This document shows, in pieces, positions 11,243-23,176 of a stretch of 64,000 nt of DNA. Location of the stretch: assembly GCF_029873635.1 (NCBI RefSeq), contig NC_080428.1:66681101-66745100 (forward strand), read 5' to 3'. Position numbers and translations under genes: made by a program. This DNA is from Malania oleifera. Lineage: Eukaryota; Streptophyta; Magnoliopsida; Santalales; Ximeniaceae. Within the stretch, counting starts at the first letter, position 1. Every line of letters starts with the position of its first letter. Under the pieces are notes generated by a model, which was given only the letters and a program-made list of their open reading frames with translations, had not been told where the DNA came from and did not search any database.

Positions 11243-12663
11243 ATTTATCTTTAGAAAAAGAGTTTTTCATTAATAGGAAGAGAATTTACACAAGGGAGAA
11301 AGAAACATCTCCCCAAAAAGGCTAGGAGCAATCCAGAAAAAGCAACTAACAAATATTTCACTAACATTAGTGCTGTTCTTTCCAACATCCATATTTATTT
11401 TCTTTCCCTTTAGAGTTCCAGCAGGGGTGGCTACTTACTTGGAGAGGATTATGAGAGATTTTCAGTGGTCAAGTATTGGAAAGAAAAAAGAGGGATTATC
11501 TAGTTGGCTGAGAGAAGGTTAGAAGACCTAAATCTGAGGGAGTTTTGGGCCTCGGGAATTTGGTGTCTGAAATAATCTTGCTAGTTGGTAAATGGTTATG
11601 AAGATTCCTCTCAGAGGTTGAATCGTCATGACACATGGTTACTAAAAGCAAGTATCAATTGCATAGAAAAAGGAGGGATACTAGGGGTAGTTCTTATACT
11701 AGCTCTTGGAAATTGATTTCCGAGATAGCTCATTTCTTTTTTTAACCTGTTACTGTGATGGGAATGGGAATCATATCCATTTTATGGAAGATGTTTCGTG
11801 CGTGAGGTTTCATTGTAATCTTTGTTCCGTCATCCAGAGTGTCTCTCTTGCATAATGCCTCAGTTAATGCTTTTTATTTCTTTTTCTTTTGGGTGAGGGC
11901 TCTCTTTCTTGGAAATTTTCATTTTTTTAGAAATCTCAATGAGAGAGAAATTCAGGATATGACCATACTGTTGCAAGTGCTGGATTCTTTTGTTCCTCGA
12001 ATGGGTGGTGATATGAGGATTTGGATTAGAGACTCTTCTGGTCTGCTTTCCAAAAAAATATTTTCTTGCCTAGTTGTTGCAAAGGCCGAGCCCTTCTATT
12101 TTTCTTCTGAACCATTTTATTTGTGGCTAAGGTTCCTTTTAAGAGCAGGCTTTTATGTGGATTCTGGCTCTTAACACTAATGATTTGCTGCAAATGAAGA
12201 GGCTTCACAGGGCCATAAGTTTGGATATTTGTAAGATGTGTTTGGAGGCAAGCGAGACCAGCTATCATTTGTTAGCTTTGGGTCTTTTCTTCCTCAGTTT
12301 TTAGGAGGCTATGGTGCTTCACCAGACTGTTAATGTTGGCTTTGGGAGGAGTAAGAGGGGAATAGCTTTATGGACATGTGCAGTTTTAGACAATTTTTTG
12401 GATAGAAAGGAATTTGTTTTCAATGGCAAAACAAATTCCCTGCATTTTTTTTGGGATAGCTTTACATCATGGCTTCTTTTTGGGCTCAATATTTGGGTTT
12501 CTTTCGAGGAATTTGCTGTTGGATCTTCAAAGGACTGGAAAGGGGCTTTGATGTAATGCTTTCATCTCTTTGTTTATGTTTGAATTTTAGGAGGTATCTT
12601 ATCCTCCTTTCTTGTAATTTTAGCCCATCTTTATCAAAGAACTCTTTTTCTATTAAAAAAAAT

Positions 12664-13273
12664 TGAAACTAGAAAGGGAGTTCATTTGGTGTTCAGAATT
12701 CAATGCTTGAATTTCAAAGAACTAGAAGTTATATTGGATGAATCATGATGAGAATACCTTCTTTTTTTCAAAAAGCACATGGAAATTATAACGATAGTAA
12801 ATAGTAAAATTTTTCATATAGTGATCCCAAAGGACCTGCATTTCGTTTCAAGTTGGTGTCTTGCACTCAATGAGTTGCTCTCACAAATTCCAAATGCTAA
12901 AATCAATGAACTTTATTCTCCAATCCAATCGGAAAAAACACCTAGCAATAAACAATGAGATTGAATTAAATTAAGAAAAGAACAAAGTAGAGAGCATTGT
13001 TAGATTGCCAAGAAAGTATAGAAAATAAAAGAAAACTCAAACTCTGGTGAGTGTGTGTGTGTGAGAGAGAGAGAGAGAGATAGAGAGACCCAGCTCCTAA
13101 ATTGACTTCAGGGTGTGCTTAGAAGTAAACTGGCTAAGGAACAATTTCATAATTGACAAAAGTCAAAAAGGTTCTTCATAGAGGCTGCGGCAGAACAATT
13201 TCATAAATAACTGAGCAATTTTTTAATCCCAAGGATGAAGTATGCATGACTGTAATGTGCTTTCTCCACAAGA
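12664..13273. other. Intergenic, one compound microsatellite
   Basis: Contains a GT then GA repeat at 13050-13082. No gene or element recognised. Confidence 0.5.
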
Positions 13274-13278
13274 GCAAG

Positions 13279-13662
13279 TGATGTAGGACAAGAAGCAAGA
13301 CCCTTGAGAAGATTTGGTTCAAGGGATTGTTGGGCTTAGTAAGTAGTTTATTATGTGTTTAGTTTAATCAGTATAGTATTATGTGTATTGGGGCTTGTTC
13401 ATAGTATTTGTGTGTTCTAGGGCAATGTTTGTATTATAATGAAGTTTTAGGGGTTATATGTGTAATTTCATGCGAAGAGGCTTTCTTGTAAATTGTGTGT
13501 GAAAGCCATCTTCTAGGCAGTTGATGTTGAATTTGGATTGAAGTGAATGTGAGTTCACCCTTGTATCTCCTCTCTCATCTGTTCTCTCTTCCCTCTTCTT
13601 CTTCCCTTCTCCTCTCCTACATTCTTTCATGGCTGCAGATCCTAGATGCTGTCCCTGCATCA
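13279..13662 (+). repeat. 5' LTR of the degenerate gypsy-like element
   Basis: 384 bp. Shares TGTAGGACAAGAAGCAAGAC, the block around GATTGTTGGG, and a CT-rich end with CATGGCTGCAGAT with the copy at 15550-15961. Confidence 0.9.
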
Positions 13663-13864
13663 TTTGGCATCAAAGCCCAACCTTGATCTCCATTCTTCCA
13701 TTTCAGCTCCCCCATCTTCCCCTTTCACTCTTCTCTCCTTCCTACTCTCCTATGTTCTGTAACTTCTCTCTCCCTCTCTGCCGCTGCTTCTTTTTTCTTC
13801 TCTTCTTGTTCTCCTCTAATTTTCTGTTCTGCCCCCATTCTGTTCTCTTATTCTCAGTTCTTAT

Positions 13865-13940
13865 CTTCCCTTCTCCTCTCCTACATTCTTTCATGGCTGC
13901 AGATCCTTGATGCTGTCCCTGCATCATTTGACATCAGAGC
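13865..13940 (+). repeat. Partial tandem copy of the LTR end plus primer binding site
   Basis: 76 bases nearly identical to 13601-13676, displaced by exactly 264 bases, covering the last 62 bases of the LTR and a primer-site-like TGACATCAGAGC. CT-rich sequence after each copy is also similar, so the interior start was tandemly duplicated. Confidence 0.85.
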
Positions 13941-15549
13941 TCTCCCTCCGCTGCCGCTTCTTTTTCTTCTCTTCTTCTCCCTCTCCTCTGTTCTGTAACT
14001 TCTTCTCCCTCCCCTCAATTCTCTTTGCTCTTGCTCAATCTTCTTCCTCATTTTCTGTTCAATCCAACCCCCTATTGCCCTTTGCGACATCAAAATCTTG
14101 CAGAAGCCAAAAACCAGCATGCTTGCACTGTTCTGCAACTTTCCAGAAAAATTACAATCATGCCTCTGACTTCGAAACCGTAATTCCCACATATTGCAAC
14201 ACCACCACCACCATCAGAAACAGACACCATCAAAAGGCATGCCTGCAAAGTTTCATCGCCGTCTGACCGCCGGAAAATCTCCACATGCCAGCAGAAGATT
14301 CCCCAACCATCGGCCCTTCAAAATGCCCAACATTCTGTATTTGTCTCATCACACCACCACCATTATTGTATTCCCCACCCTCTGATCTACCTCTGCCAAA
14401 AATTTCATCGCCGGAGGCTCACTCGCTCCACGGGCCAGCAATGTGCATGAGGAAAATTTCCAATCTGCCTTGTATTTTCCAGTTCCCAAGAAACTATTCC
14501 AGTCACGAGATTTTAAGCTTCCTCCATGATATTTTTACCAGCAAGGAGATATTTTGATAGTGGACGCAATATTTTGCAAGCAAGCGAGATTGTTTAGCAC
14601 AAAATGCTAGAAATTGTCATTGCCACCATAAAAAATCAGGTTTTGTTGCTGCAATTGTGAGTTTATAAGTGAATTTTGTTTCATTTTTACATGATACTCG
14701 AGATTAAAGGTGGCTAGAAGATAGCTCTTGAGAACTGAGAGTCAACTTCTGGTTTTGCATGAATTAGATTGAGAATTGTGGCCAACTTGTGTTAAGGACA
14801 TTTGATGATTTATAGTTGCAGTGAGTATATGTACAAATCCAGCAATATGGTGACAAATTATTGGACAAAGGAATGCCATCTAGCATACCTTGGGCACAAT
14901 TTTAAGTTTTTCCATGCCTTTCTCAAGTTTCTAGGAAATGTTTGCAAAATTAACATTGATGGAAGATGCCCTATGAATATAGTTTCTACAAATGGGGTCA
15001 CTTGTATGCAACTTCACCTAGAACCTCACCCAGAGCCTCGTGAGATATCTTGGTTTGATAACACTAACTTCAATGTTTCTAAGATGTTTGATTCCTATCC
15101 ATGGGTGCTTATTTTGATAATGTTTGGTGTGATATCATACCTATGAAGATTGGCCATGTACTCCTGGGTTCTCCTTGATTGGATGATTTTGGTGTGACTC
15201 AAGGACATGAGAATACATATATGTACCACTTTAGTGGGAAGAAAATCATTTTGAAGTCCACTCTACCAATAAACCAAGACAAAGAATCAATCACAATCAC
15301 TCAACTTGAAGACACTACAAGCAAGGAAACACGTGTTTTTGAAGGCATCGAAAGTCTCTCAAAGATTCCTATTGTTGAGTTTGTCATCCCTGATATGTTC
15401 ATTGATGCTAATTCTCAATTCAATTCTATGGTGTTGCCAATAGGGTGTGGTTTAAGCACTAGCATTCGAAAAATCCAAGTTTGCTTCTTACTTCTGATCC
15501 TCCAGCATTTCAAATTTCAAGGCCAAAATTTTTGTAATTAGAGGAGATT

Positions 15550-15961
15550 CGATGTAGGACAAGAAGCAAGACCTTGGGAAGATCCATGTTGGAGAATATT
15601 TAAGAAGATTTAGGTTAAGGGATTGTTGGGTTTAGTTAGTAGTTTATCATGTGTCTAGTTTAATTAGTATAATACTATGCATACTTGGGGGCTTGTTTGT
15701 AGTATTTGTGTATTCTAGGGGTATGTTTATAATGTAATGTAGTTTTAGGAGTTTATGTGTAATTTCATATGAACAAGCTTCCTTATAAATAGTGTGTGAA
15801 AGCTATGTTGTAGACAGTTGATGTTGAATTTGATTTGAACTGAATGTGACTACGTGAGTTTCCCCCTTATATCTCCTCTCTCCTCTCTTCCCTCTTCTTC
15901 TTCACTTCTCCTCTCCTACATTCTTTCATGGCTGCAGATTCTTGATGCTGCCCCAGCATCA
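15550..15961 (+). repeat. 3' LTR of the degenerate gypsy-like element
   Basis: 412 bp copy of 13279-13662, ending GCATCA, preceded by a purine-rich tract at about 15539-15549. Confidence 0.9.
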
Positions 15962-15966
15962 CCAAG

Positions 15967-16107
15967 TAAAGGTTGTTCTTCACCGAAACTATCAGAAAAT
16001 ACAACTATGGTTTTTGCTCGAGATTGACTTTAGGTCAAACAAAGATAAAACTGTTCTCATTAATCTTCTTGCAGAAAAAAATTATAATTAAATTCATTTG
16101 CATTACG

Positions 16108-16142
<35 letters not shown>

Positions 16143-16264
16143 GTCATGGTAGGTATGGAAGTTTCTTCAAATCCCACATACTAGGAATCCACCATTATCT
16201 CCATCAACTTGCAATTCATTATGTTGAACAAAGGAAAAGAACTTTTCTAGGTACCCCCAATCTA
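15967..16264. other. Intergenic with ATT microsatellite
   Basis: About twelve ATT units at 16108-16142; otherwise nothing recognised. Confidence 0.6.
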
Positions 16265-16448
16265 TGCTGGATATATTAAGGAAATGCAATATAGGTGCTA
16301 CGTGCAAGAGTAGCTCTGTAAGGTATTATCTGCTTTGGCCTGGGCCTCATGGTTTTTCCAATAAAAAGCGCCTCACAAAATTGAAGCCTATACAATTCTT
16401 GTATAACCAAGATCTCCCAATTACATGCCCGATGTGGGATCATGACAC
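16265..16448 (-). repeat. LTR-like repeat starting with a USE-type motif
   Basis: On the minus strand the block begins TGTCATGATCCCACATCG (16448 downward). ATCCCACATCG matches the plant snRNA upstream sequence element RTCCCACATCG, and a TATA-like TTATACAAG follows 23 bases later. Further in lie GCCCAGGCCAAAGCAGATAA and similar text typical of a widespread plant interspersed LTR-type repeat. No snRNA, U3 or 7SL sequence follows, so I call it a repeat with an snRNA-like promoter block, not an RNA gene. The far end is not defined. Confidence 0.45.
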
Positions 16449-16990
16449 TATGCGTGGTTTTGCTCATAAAAATTTAAGAGGATCTTTGTCATCCCTTATT
16501 GGTCCCAATAGGTGGGGTGTTGGGGGTTGGGAAGAGTAGGTTACTTAGAAAATACCTTTTTCTTATGGTCATATCTATGTTGAGTTCTTTACCAAATTGG
16601 GGTTATAGGAAAAACAAAATACAAAAATGGGGTGAAGAGCAAACATATTACAAGAATGGAACCCACAGAAAATGGCCAGAATGTTGTTGCCTGATTTTTG
16701 TCCGCATCTCCAAAATGTAGACCAACAGAAAATAAAAAATGGGCAAAGTGAGCCAAGGTAATCAATTTGGGAGGGGGGAGGGCAGCTCAAAATTCAAACC
16801 CATTAAAGAGGAGGTTTCGTTTGGGGGGAGGGGGGGCTTTAATAATATACATATAAATAATAATATGTCAATATATACAACTATAGAATAAATTACTAAT
16901 AATATTAACTAATAATAAATATTTATAAGTTAGGTATAATAATAAAGAATAATACATAGAAATAATTATAATATGAATTTTTCCAATTTG
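16449..16990. other. Intergenic, AT-rich
   Basis: Short G-rich tracts near 16780-16840, then strongly AT-rich DNA. Nothing recognised. Confidence 0.5.
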
Positions 16991-16994
16991 TAAC

Positions 16995-17530
16995 ATTTCA
17001 AGTGGGAAATGGAGCCAATGTTTACTTTTGGCGCAATGTGTGGCATGAGAATCATAATCTTAGAGCAGCATTTCCTTCCATCTACAACTTGGCTTGTGAT
17101 AGAAATGCCCTCATCAGTCATCAGCTCCAAATCACTGATCAGGAAATTTTTTGGGACATTCCTTTTACAAGGAATATGGCAGATTGGGAACATCACACAC
17201 CCTCTGACTTCTACAGATGTCTATACAAATTCCATCATCAAAACATCCCCAATGAGCCAAAATTGGACAAAAATGGCATTTTCACTGTCACATCTTTATA
17301 AAAGAAGCACTCACCGTTGGGAACAAATTGCAACAACTCCCCTTGGATTCACATTTGGAGGACAGTAGTCCATTCAAAGGTTGCCTTTTTTGCTTGGAAG
17401 CCCGTGCATGGAAATATTTTTAACCCTCAACAATCTGCAGAAAAGAGGGCTTACAGTCATGATTTGTTTTTTATATGTAAGGCTGAGGCAGAATCAGTTA
17501 ACCATATTTTTCTCCAAAAGAAGATATAAA
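16995..17530 (+). mobile_element. L1-type LINE fragment, zf-RVT region
   Basis: The plus strand encodes the C-terminal zinc-binding region of a plant L1 reverse transcriptase: GNGANVYFWRNVWHE near 17000-17045, an IWR..V..KVAFFAWKPVHGN-type segment near 17350-17410, and a C-x-AEAESVNHIFL segment near 17475-17515. Frameshifts break it and no upstream RT is attached. It is distinct from the LINE at 5-12 kb, whose own zf-RVT region is present there. Confidence 0.8.
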
Positions 17531-17624
17531 TGCATTCTTCTCATTCCCCTCTGTGTTTTTGCTTTTTCATTAATTTTACCTTAAAAACTAGGATTCTCCT
17601 AAGATTAAACCCTTACTCTATGTT

Positions 17625-17755
17625 TGGATAGACCTTGAATTTAGAGTTATATTGGATTTGGATAAAATGTAATATAAATTATGATGTTAAAATTTGTCCA
17701 AATCCATCCAAACCAAAACCAAGGCCAGAAATTCATGCTCCCAAAAGCAGCATTA
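17625..17755. mobile_element. MITE-like inverted repeat, TTTGG family, copy 1
   Basis: The left half carries TTTGGATAGACCTTG...GGATTTGGAT and the right half its approximate inverse (ATCCAAACC, CCAAGGCCAGAAATTCATGC, CTCCCAAAAG), giving an imperfect foldback of about 130 bp. Related in sequence to copies near 20.4, 46.2 and 52.3 kb. Superfamily and target duplication unresolved. Confidence 0.5.
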
Positions 17756-20403
17756 GAAGCATCCCAATGGTTAAAACTTGAGACTTTCATGTTATAAGTC
17801 TTTCCTAAGAGGGATGAGAAGGAATATGAAATGGGAAATGGGCTATCTCCCATGGCCAGGCTTCCCAATTGAACAAAAAGAAAAAGATCAAAAAAAAAAA
17901 TCAAATATAAATTGAGCTCCATTCACGCAGGTAGAGCTCATCCTCCTCCTAAAATGGCTTTTAGCTTAGAAAACACCATTATTTCTATGCCACCAATGGT
18001 ATTATGGTAGTTGCGTCTACTCAGCACTGGAAAAAATCCTCACCTCCTACCGTTTATCAGTAGACAAACTAGCACCAAATCCCTAAACAATCAAAAGAAA
18101 TTCCCCATCAAATCTTTGAAAAAGAGAGACAAGATTAAGGCATATAAGAAGAAGACAAGGAGATTAAGGCATTGGTTACTACTATGAACTTGGCCGGCGA
18201 CGCCACACCGACGGCACCACAAATAGATTTGGGGAAATTTCAGGAAAGCATGATGGTAGATCGCGATTGGGGTGAGAGAAAACAAGAACAGAGTGGGGGA
18301 AGTACTAATTTTTCTATTAGATGCCCAATTTTAAATATCAATACCGAAAGAAAAAAATATGTGAAATTTTTAAAAATCATTTTCCGAGAACACAACCCTG
18401 TTATTTATAAATACAGTAGCATGTAAATAATAGTATAAAATATTTTATAATTATCAATAAATTTTAGATAATTTTTTAAAATAAGTTTTACCCTAATTTA
18501 GTTTATAAATTTTAAAGTGGGAATATCTAAAATTATTTATAAAAAAAATAGTATTTTATTTTAACTTATAAAGCACAAACATTCTACATATGGAAATTTA
18601 ATTACACTCTAAATGTAATTTTATAATTTTAATTATTTTACTAATATATATATTATTGAAATTTACTTATTTTAAAAATATTTGGTGCCACTTTCAAATT
18701 ATAAGAATAATTTTTTTAATAAAATAATTTATACCATCCATACATCTATATATAATACAAAAATTTATTTTTTTTAAAAAGATTAATTTTATATAAATTT
18801 ACTTTTAAAAATAATGATACTTCTGTTTACAAATTAATTTATAATTATATTTTTTAGGAGTTTTTAGTTTTTTCTTTCAAAATACATGGATATTTTTTTT
18901 CATAACATAATTTATATTTTTCATATTTTTATATAGTATAGATGAAATAATTTTCTCTCCAACTCTCCTAAGAAATTCTCCTTCTTTATCTTCTGTAATT
19001 AGTTTTCTTTACTCGATTTATCAACAATTTTCTGATCGTTAAAGGTCTAAGATAACAAGTATGTTTCAATCTTCATTTGTTTGTAATCTTACAATTCTCT
19101 CGACGAATGCATTTCGGTCGCCAACGAAGAAGTGAACGATGGTGGTAACGAAGATATTTGAATTATCAACAAAGGTATTGACAATAGTTACACCTGGAAG
19201 TAAAGAAGACAATAATCCATGTTCTTTTTCATTGAGAACAAGACCTATAATGTGATGGAGAAGCATTTTGTTTGTTATTTGATGTACTTTTTCATCATCT
19301 TCCCAGCCTAAAACTTGAGACTTTCAATATAATAGTTCCGAAGTTGATCGTGAGCATTATGGTTTAGTAGTAAGAACAGACAAGAGACTATAAAAGATTT
19401 TAGGTTTGATTCATACAAAAACGCCCAAAATTACCAAATGTTAATAATTGTTGGCCCAAAAGGTCCCAGCGCAATAAGTTCATCCCGAATTCTCAAGAAG
19501 GAGATTGTCCATTATCAAAAAACATATATTATAATGGCGCCAAACTCTAGCCCTAGTCGGGTTTCTCTTATTAATGGAAGCATGAATGCAAATAATGCTT
19601 TGACTTCCTAAACCAAAAAAAAAAAAATATCTGCCGAGTCCACCTTCCAACTAAGAGAGCAAAAGCTAAAAACAAAGTGTTTATGGAAGCATATTAGACA
19701 ATCAACATAGGAATGGAATTCATCATGGGGATAGCAATCATGTGTTAAAATATTGTGCTTGATTGCAGTCCAAAGCTCTGCGCCCGCCTACTAACTATAC
19801 ATAGGACTGGAAAATGGGTAAAGGCTACTAATCAAGTGACTGATCATCATTCTCAGTGCAGCTACTTTGGAGGGCATAGAGCAGACAACTGGAGAGCCTT
19901 TTGTTTTGCTTTTGCTTTTGTCTCTTCTTTTACTTTGCTTATGTTTTTGCTTTTAAGGTTGAGAATTTTTTTGGCCTTCAAAGATTTTATAGTACTAGGC
20001 ATGCTACATAGCAACCATTTTTTTCTTTTTTCTTTTTTTTTTAAAAAAAAACAGTTCTACTATTGTGGTATATAAGAGTTACATGAATTTTATAAGGGTT
20101 TGTTTGGTTTTTTTATTTTTTTTGGGGAGGGGGGAGTGGGGTTTGTTTCTATATAGTGAATAAAGAGATTATGAAAAAAAACATCATGTTTTTTTCATAT
20201 CAATTTTTTTTCTTTTGTTATCAATTTCATTTGTTTTTAAAAAACTAACAATTCTTTTTATAATTTGTTGTCATAATATTTTACTATCTAGAATTATTCT
20301 TTGTGGAATAAGTGCAAATAGTTTTTACTTAAAATTAAAATAAAATGATAATATAAAAATATTCATGAAATTTTTAAAAAAAATAAAAGCCATTTAAAAG
20401 CAT
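17756..20403. other. Intergenic, very AT-rich, no gene recognised
   Basis: 18430-18960 is almost pure AT and might behave as a matrix attachment type region. A small open frame at 18172-18426 (84 codons from ATG) has a GC-richer start (18185-18300) but no recognisable domain. A run of A at 19613-19627 and poly-T stretches near 20020-20150 are also present. Confidence 0.5.
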
Positions 20404-20545
20404 TTTTTATAGCGTTTGGATGTATGGATTTCGAAGTTTGGATTTGGATTTGTGCGGATTTAGATAAAGGATAATACAAAATTATATTAATTTTTTTAAA
20501 ATCCACACAAATTATATCCAAATCCAATCTCCGAAATTCAAATAA
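20404..20545. mobile_element. MITE-like inverted repeat, TTTGG family, copy 2
   Basis: GTTTGGATGTATGGATTTCG and GGATTTGGATTTGTGCGGAT on the left pair with AATCCACACAAATT, TCCAAATCCAATCTCCGAAA on the right, forming a foldback around an AT-rich centre. Confidence 0.6.
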
Positions 20546-21639
20546 AGTAAAATAATTATAATAATTTTATTTTCGCAAATGCAGGGACAAACATGAGCAT
20601 TTGTTCAATCAAGCTTTTAATTTATTTTAGTTTAAAAATTTTATATATATAATAGGTAATGTTGCTAGCTTCTAAAATCACGGGGGTTGAGAATGAAGAA
20701 TCTTTAAAAACAAGTGAACCACATGCTTGTGGTCCATTCCACCTCAATATTGTTCCTTTCACCCCCTTCATTTCTTTTCTTTTTTTAAATTAATTCGTCA
20801 AATTAAATTTAGGTTAAAAATTAAAATCAATCAATTTTTGTTTTATTTGGTGACAAGAAAGAAAGTTAGACTTTATTCGGTTGTGCACCGAAACTCATAT
20901 TCTAAATTTGAAAAGAATATGATAGCGTTTGAAGTTTAAAAACTCGATCTACCAAAAAGAGAAGGCTTATAACTTTAAAGAGTATGACACCTACAACTAT
21001 TTAACCACATAAAGCAACAAAACCACTTTTGAAAATATAATTAGACATTATATATTGAATTGATTCTATACTGATTATATGTGTTGTGTCTGTGTTGTCA
21101 CGATGACATGACATCCTTGCTTTTATTTTTCTCATTGAATTTTGCTCGATAATATAAACAAAATAATCAAATAAAATTTCTATCGTCTATTTGGCATTTG
21201 CGTATCTTTTAACTGCAAACCCCATAATAATGGTATCAATACTCAATTTTGTCCTCCAAATTTCAAAAAATAAAAATAAAAAATTTAACATTCTTGAAGA
21301 TTTTTTATATGACAAATGGGATTAAAAAAGGGCGAATATGCGCGTATTAGCACTACTAATTAATCAAGGCTAGTGATTATGTAATGTATAAAATCTATAA
21401 TTACATCACTTTGCGTACAGTCTACATGGTGCAATATGTGATAAATTTCATTCCTATTTAGTAATTTGACTTTAATATTTGATTTCTCACTAGAAGAGGC
21501 AAAACTAAAATATCTAACTAAATAATTATGCCAAATTGTTAAAGTGTGAACGTAATCATCTACTAAATTTCATGGATTTTATTATGACTTTTAAAAATGT
21601 GGATAATGTCAACCTGATTATGTCAAACTTTTTAGTGCC
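20546..21639. other. Intergenic, AT-rich, nothing recognised
   Basis: No coding region, RNA gene or repeat end seen. Confidence 0.5.
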
Positions 21640-22085
21640 AATGTGTTATGTAAAACCCCCAAACAGCACAATGGAATATATTTGTGTAAAATGATCAATC
21701 ACACAATGTAGCACTTTAATGATGAAAATACAGAATAATCTACAACCATAACAAGTAAATGAAAGCAATGACAATCACAAAGACATAAGAAATTACGTGG
21801 TTCGAAAATGCCTACATCCACAAGAGCAAATGACAAGGATTCACTATCTTCTTGTGTAAATTATAAGATCAATACAAGAACCTCTCAATTCTCTCAACAA
21901 CTATCAACTGACACTCTAAATATATCACATATGATATATATATATATATATATATATATAGAGTTTCCGAAGGTTTTCCCTCCAACCCCAACCATACAAA
22001 CATTCATCTTTTAAAATTTGAAATCCGCCCTAGGTGTCCCGAGCCAAACCATCCAAGGTTTCAGACAGAATACAAATTATCTAAA
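21640..22085. repeat. LTR-like fragment with the ACGTGGTTCG signature
   Basis: ATTACGTGGTTCGAAAATGC then CTACATCCACAAG (21791-21825) is a divergent form of the signature seen in the LTRs at 63.4-64.0 kb and in the block at 6.1 kb. A TA microsatellite (21936-21960) lies inside. Ends were not resolved. Confidence 0.35.
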
Positions 22086-22088
22086 ATC

Positions 22089-22670
22089 CTACTCCAAACT
22101 ATTGACAATTAGAGCCTTACCGTTGACTGTTTTCCTTGTTGCTGCTTGATTCCCTTCATGTTTTCCCTTTGTGTATGCTATCCACTCAGTATGTGAGCCA
22201 CAATTCACAACAATCTTCACCTTGGCAATCATATGCCCTTTAGGAGAAATTGAAAACATGAGCTCGCTGCTCCACCTTGAACTTGGGATGTTAGGTTGGG
22301 GCTGCCTCTCGTCTAACAACTAAAGACAAACACCAAGTCCAAGCAATGCCGCTTGAACTTGTCGATGGTAGCTTTAGCTTTTACCAACAACTCTGATTCA
22401 GTTGTAAATGTTTCACCCGAAGACTTCACCCTGGGCTTCCAACAAGGCCTTCCCACAATAGTAAACACAAAAGCTACTGCAAACCTTCTATCACCAAAAC
22501 CCCTCGCATATTTTTCAACAAATCTCACAACTGACAGTCCACTCTGTTGCCCACCGAAACACCCCATTGCACCACCATGGGGTACCTTTGACATATCCCA
22601 AACATCACAGCCCGTCTTTGGGTACCAAGCGGTAGACATTTCATATCGGTTCTCCACAGAACCCCCCTAA
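22089..22670 (-). other. Unidentified coding-like island
   Basis: GC content rises and two open frames follow each other on the minus strand, 22657-22313 (114 codons) and 22319-22089 (76 codons), overlapping by seven bases. The first contains a glycine-rich GGAMGCFGGQQSG segment and a lysine-rich end; the second begins with a proline-rich segment. A plus-strand frame (22353-22670) overlaps the first, so the coding strand is uncertain. No family was recognised. A remnant of a retroelement or a captured gene piece are both possible. Confidence 0.3.
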
Positions 22671-23171
22671 GATGGCAAAAGAAGTCTCCCTACGATTCTG
22701 TCCACAAAGTCACCCTGAAATAACACCAATATCCCTGCAACTCTGTCTATGTGAATCATCACAGTCCATATTCAAAGACAATTCAATGCATAGGGAGCAC
22801 ATGTCCCTTTATGATCATTAGTGACTCTGAGCGTGCATTCTAACCATTTATACTCACTCAGTACATATCATTCATGAACAATATTTTAATGCATTCGAAT
22901 TATGACATTTTTTATTGCTTTGAATTTTTGCAATCTTCATATTCGAAGTCTCTTCTTCCAATGCTTTCCAACTCCATGTTAGGCCAATTACTCCAATATT
23001 CCAAATTTAACTTTCTTCTTCCTTTTCCTATTTCTCTAGTGTTCCATTTTTGTATTTTCATCATACTTCCTGGTCATCCTTTGGTTATATATTGTCTTTT
23101 TTTTTTCTTCTAGTGAGTCTAAAGAAGATTCTTTGAGGTAACAATCTTATTTAGCCCACCTTTTGATCACA
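22671..23171. other. Intergenic, nothing recognised
   Basis: CT-rich and T-rich DNA with no recognisable gene, ending at the TGGCA target duplication of the solo LTR. Confidence 0.5.
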
Positions 23172-23176
23172 TGGCA

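Larger units (their letters stand above)
5340..12663 (+). mobile_element. L1-type LINE, degenerate, split by a copia insertion
   Basis: Two blocks of an L1 reverse transcriptase lie either side of the copia element. At about 5360-5700 the translated plus strand shows the plant L1 RT segments around FITLVQKKEHS and SLYKILAKVSSVL, then jumps to a SGLKIN-type segment and GLPLGANP, so part of the RT palm is deleted. From about 11370 the later RT region (SLFRVPAGVATYLERIMRDFQW) and the C-terminal zf-RVT region to about 12560 follow, with a short poly(A) near 12653-12662. Many stops and frameshifts make it a pseudogene. About 120 bases at 11248-11370 were not matched to the LINE and may be a further small insertion. 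Start coordinate is approximate. Confidence 0.7.
13279..15961 (+). mobile_element. Degenerate LTR retroelement with gypsy-like remains
   Basis: Two LTRs of 384 and 412 bp begin (T/C)GATG and end CATCA. A primer binding site TGGCATCAAAGC (13665-13676) lies two bases inside the first LTR, and a purine-rich tract precedes the second. Flanking pentamers GCAAG (13274-13278) and CCAAG (15962-15966) are probably a target duplication with one later change. The 1.9-kb interior is mostly pyrimidine-rich and noncoding. About 14870-15300 resemble the linker between protease and reverse transcriptase of Ty3/gypsy elements (CD-x-I-P-M-x8-LLGSP pattern near 15130-15180). It lacks RT, RNase H and integrase, so it is a non-autonomous or heavily deleted copy. 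LTR divergence suggests an old insertion. Confidence 0.8.

Noticed and set aside
5711-11247. Copia element as a possibly active retrotransposon
   Set aside because: The two LTRs have diverged strongly, the polyprotein is interrupted many times and other elements have inserted into it.
19360-19413. tRNA-like box A (TGGTTTAGTAG) and box B (GGTTTGATTCA)
   Set aside because: Box B departs from consensus, no cloverleaf or SINE tail was found, and there is no target duplication; too weak to list as an element.
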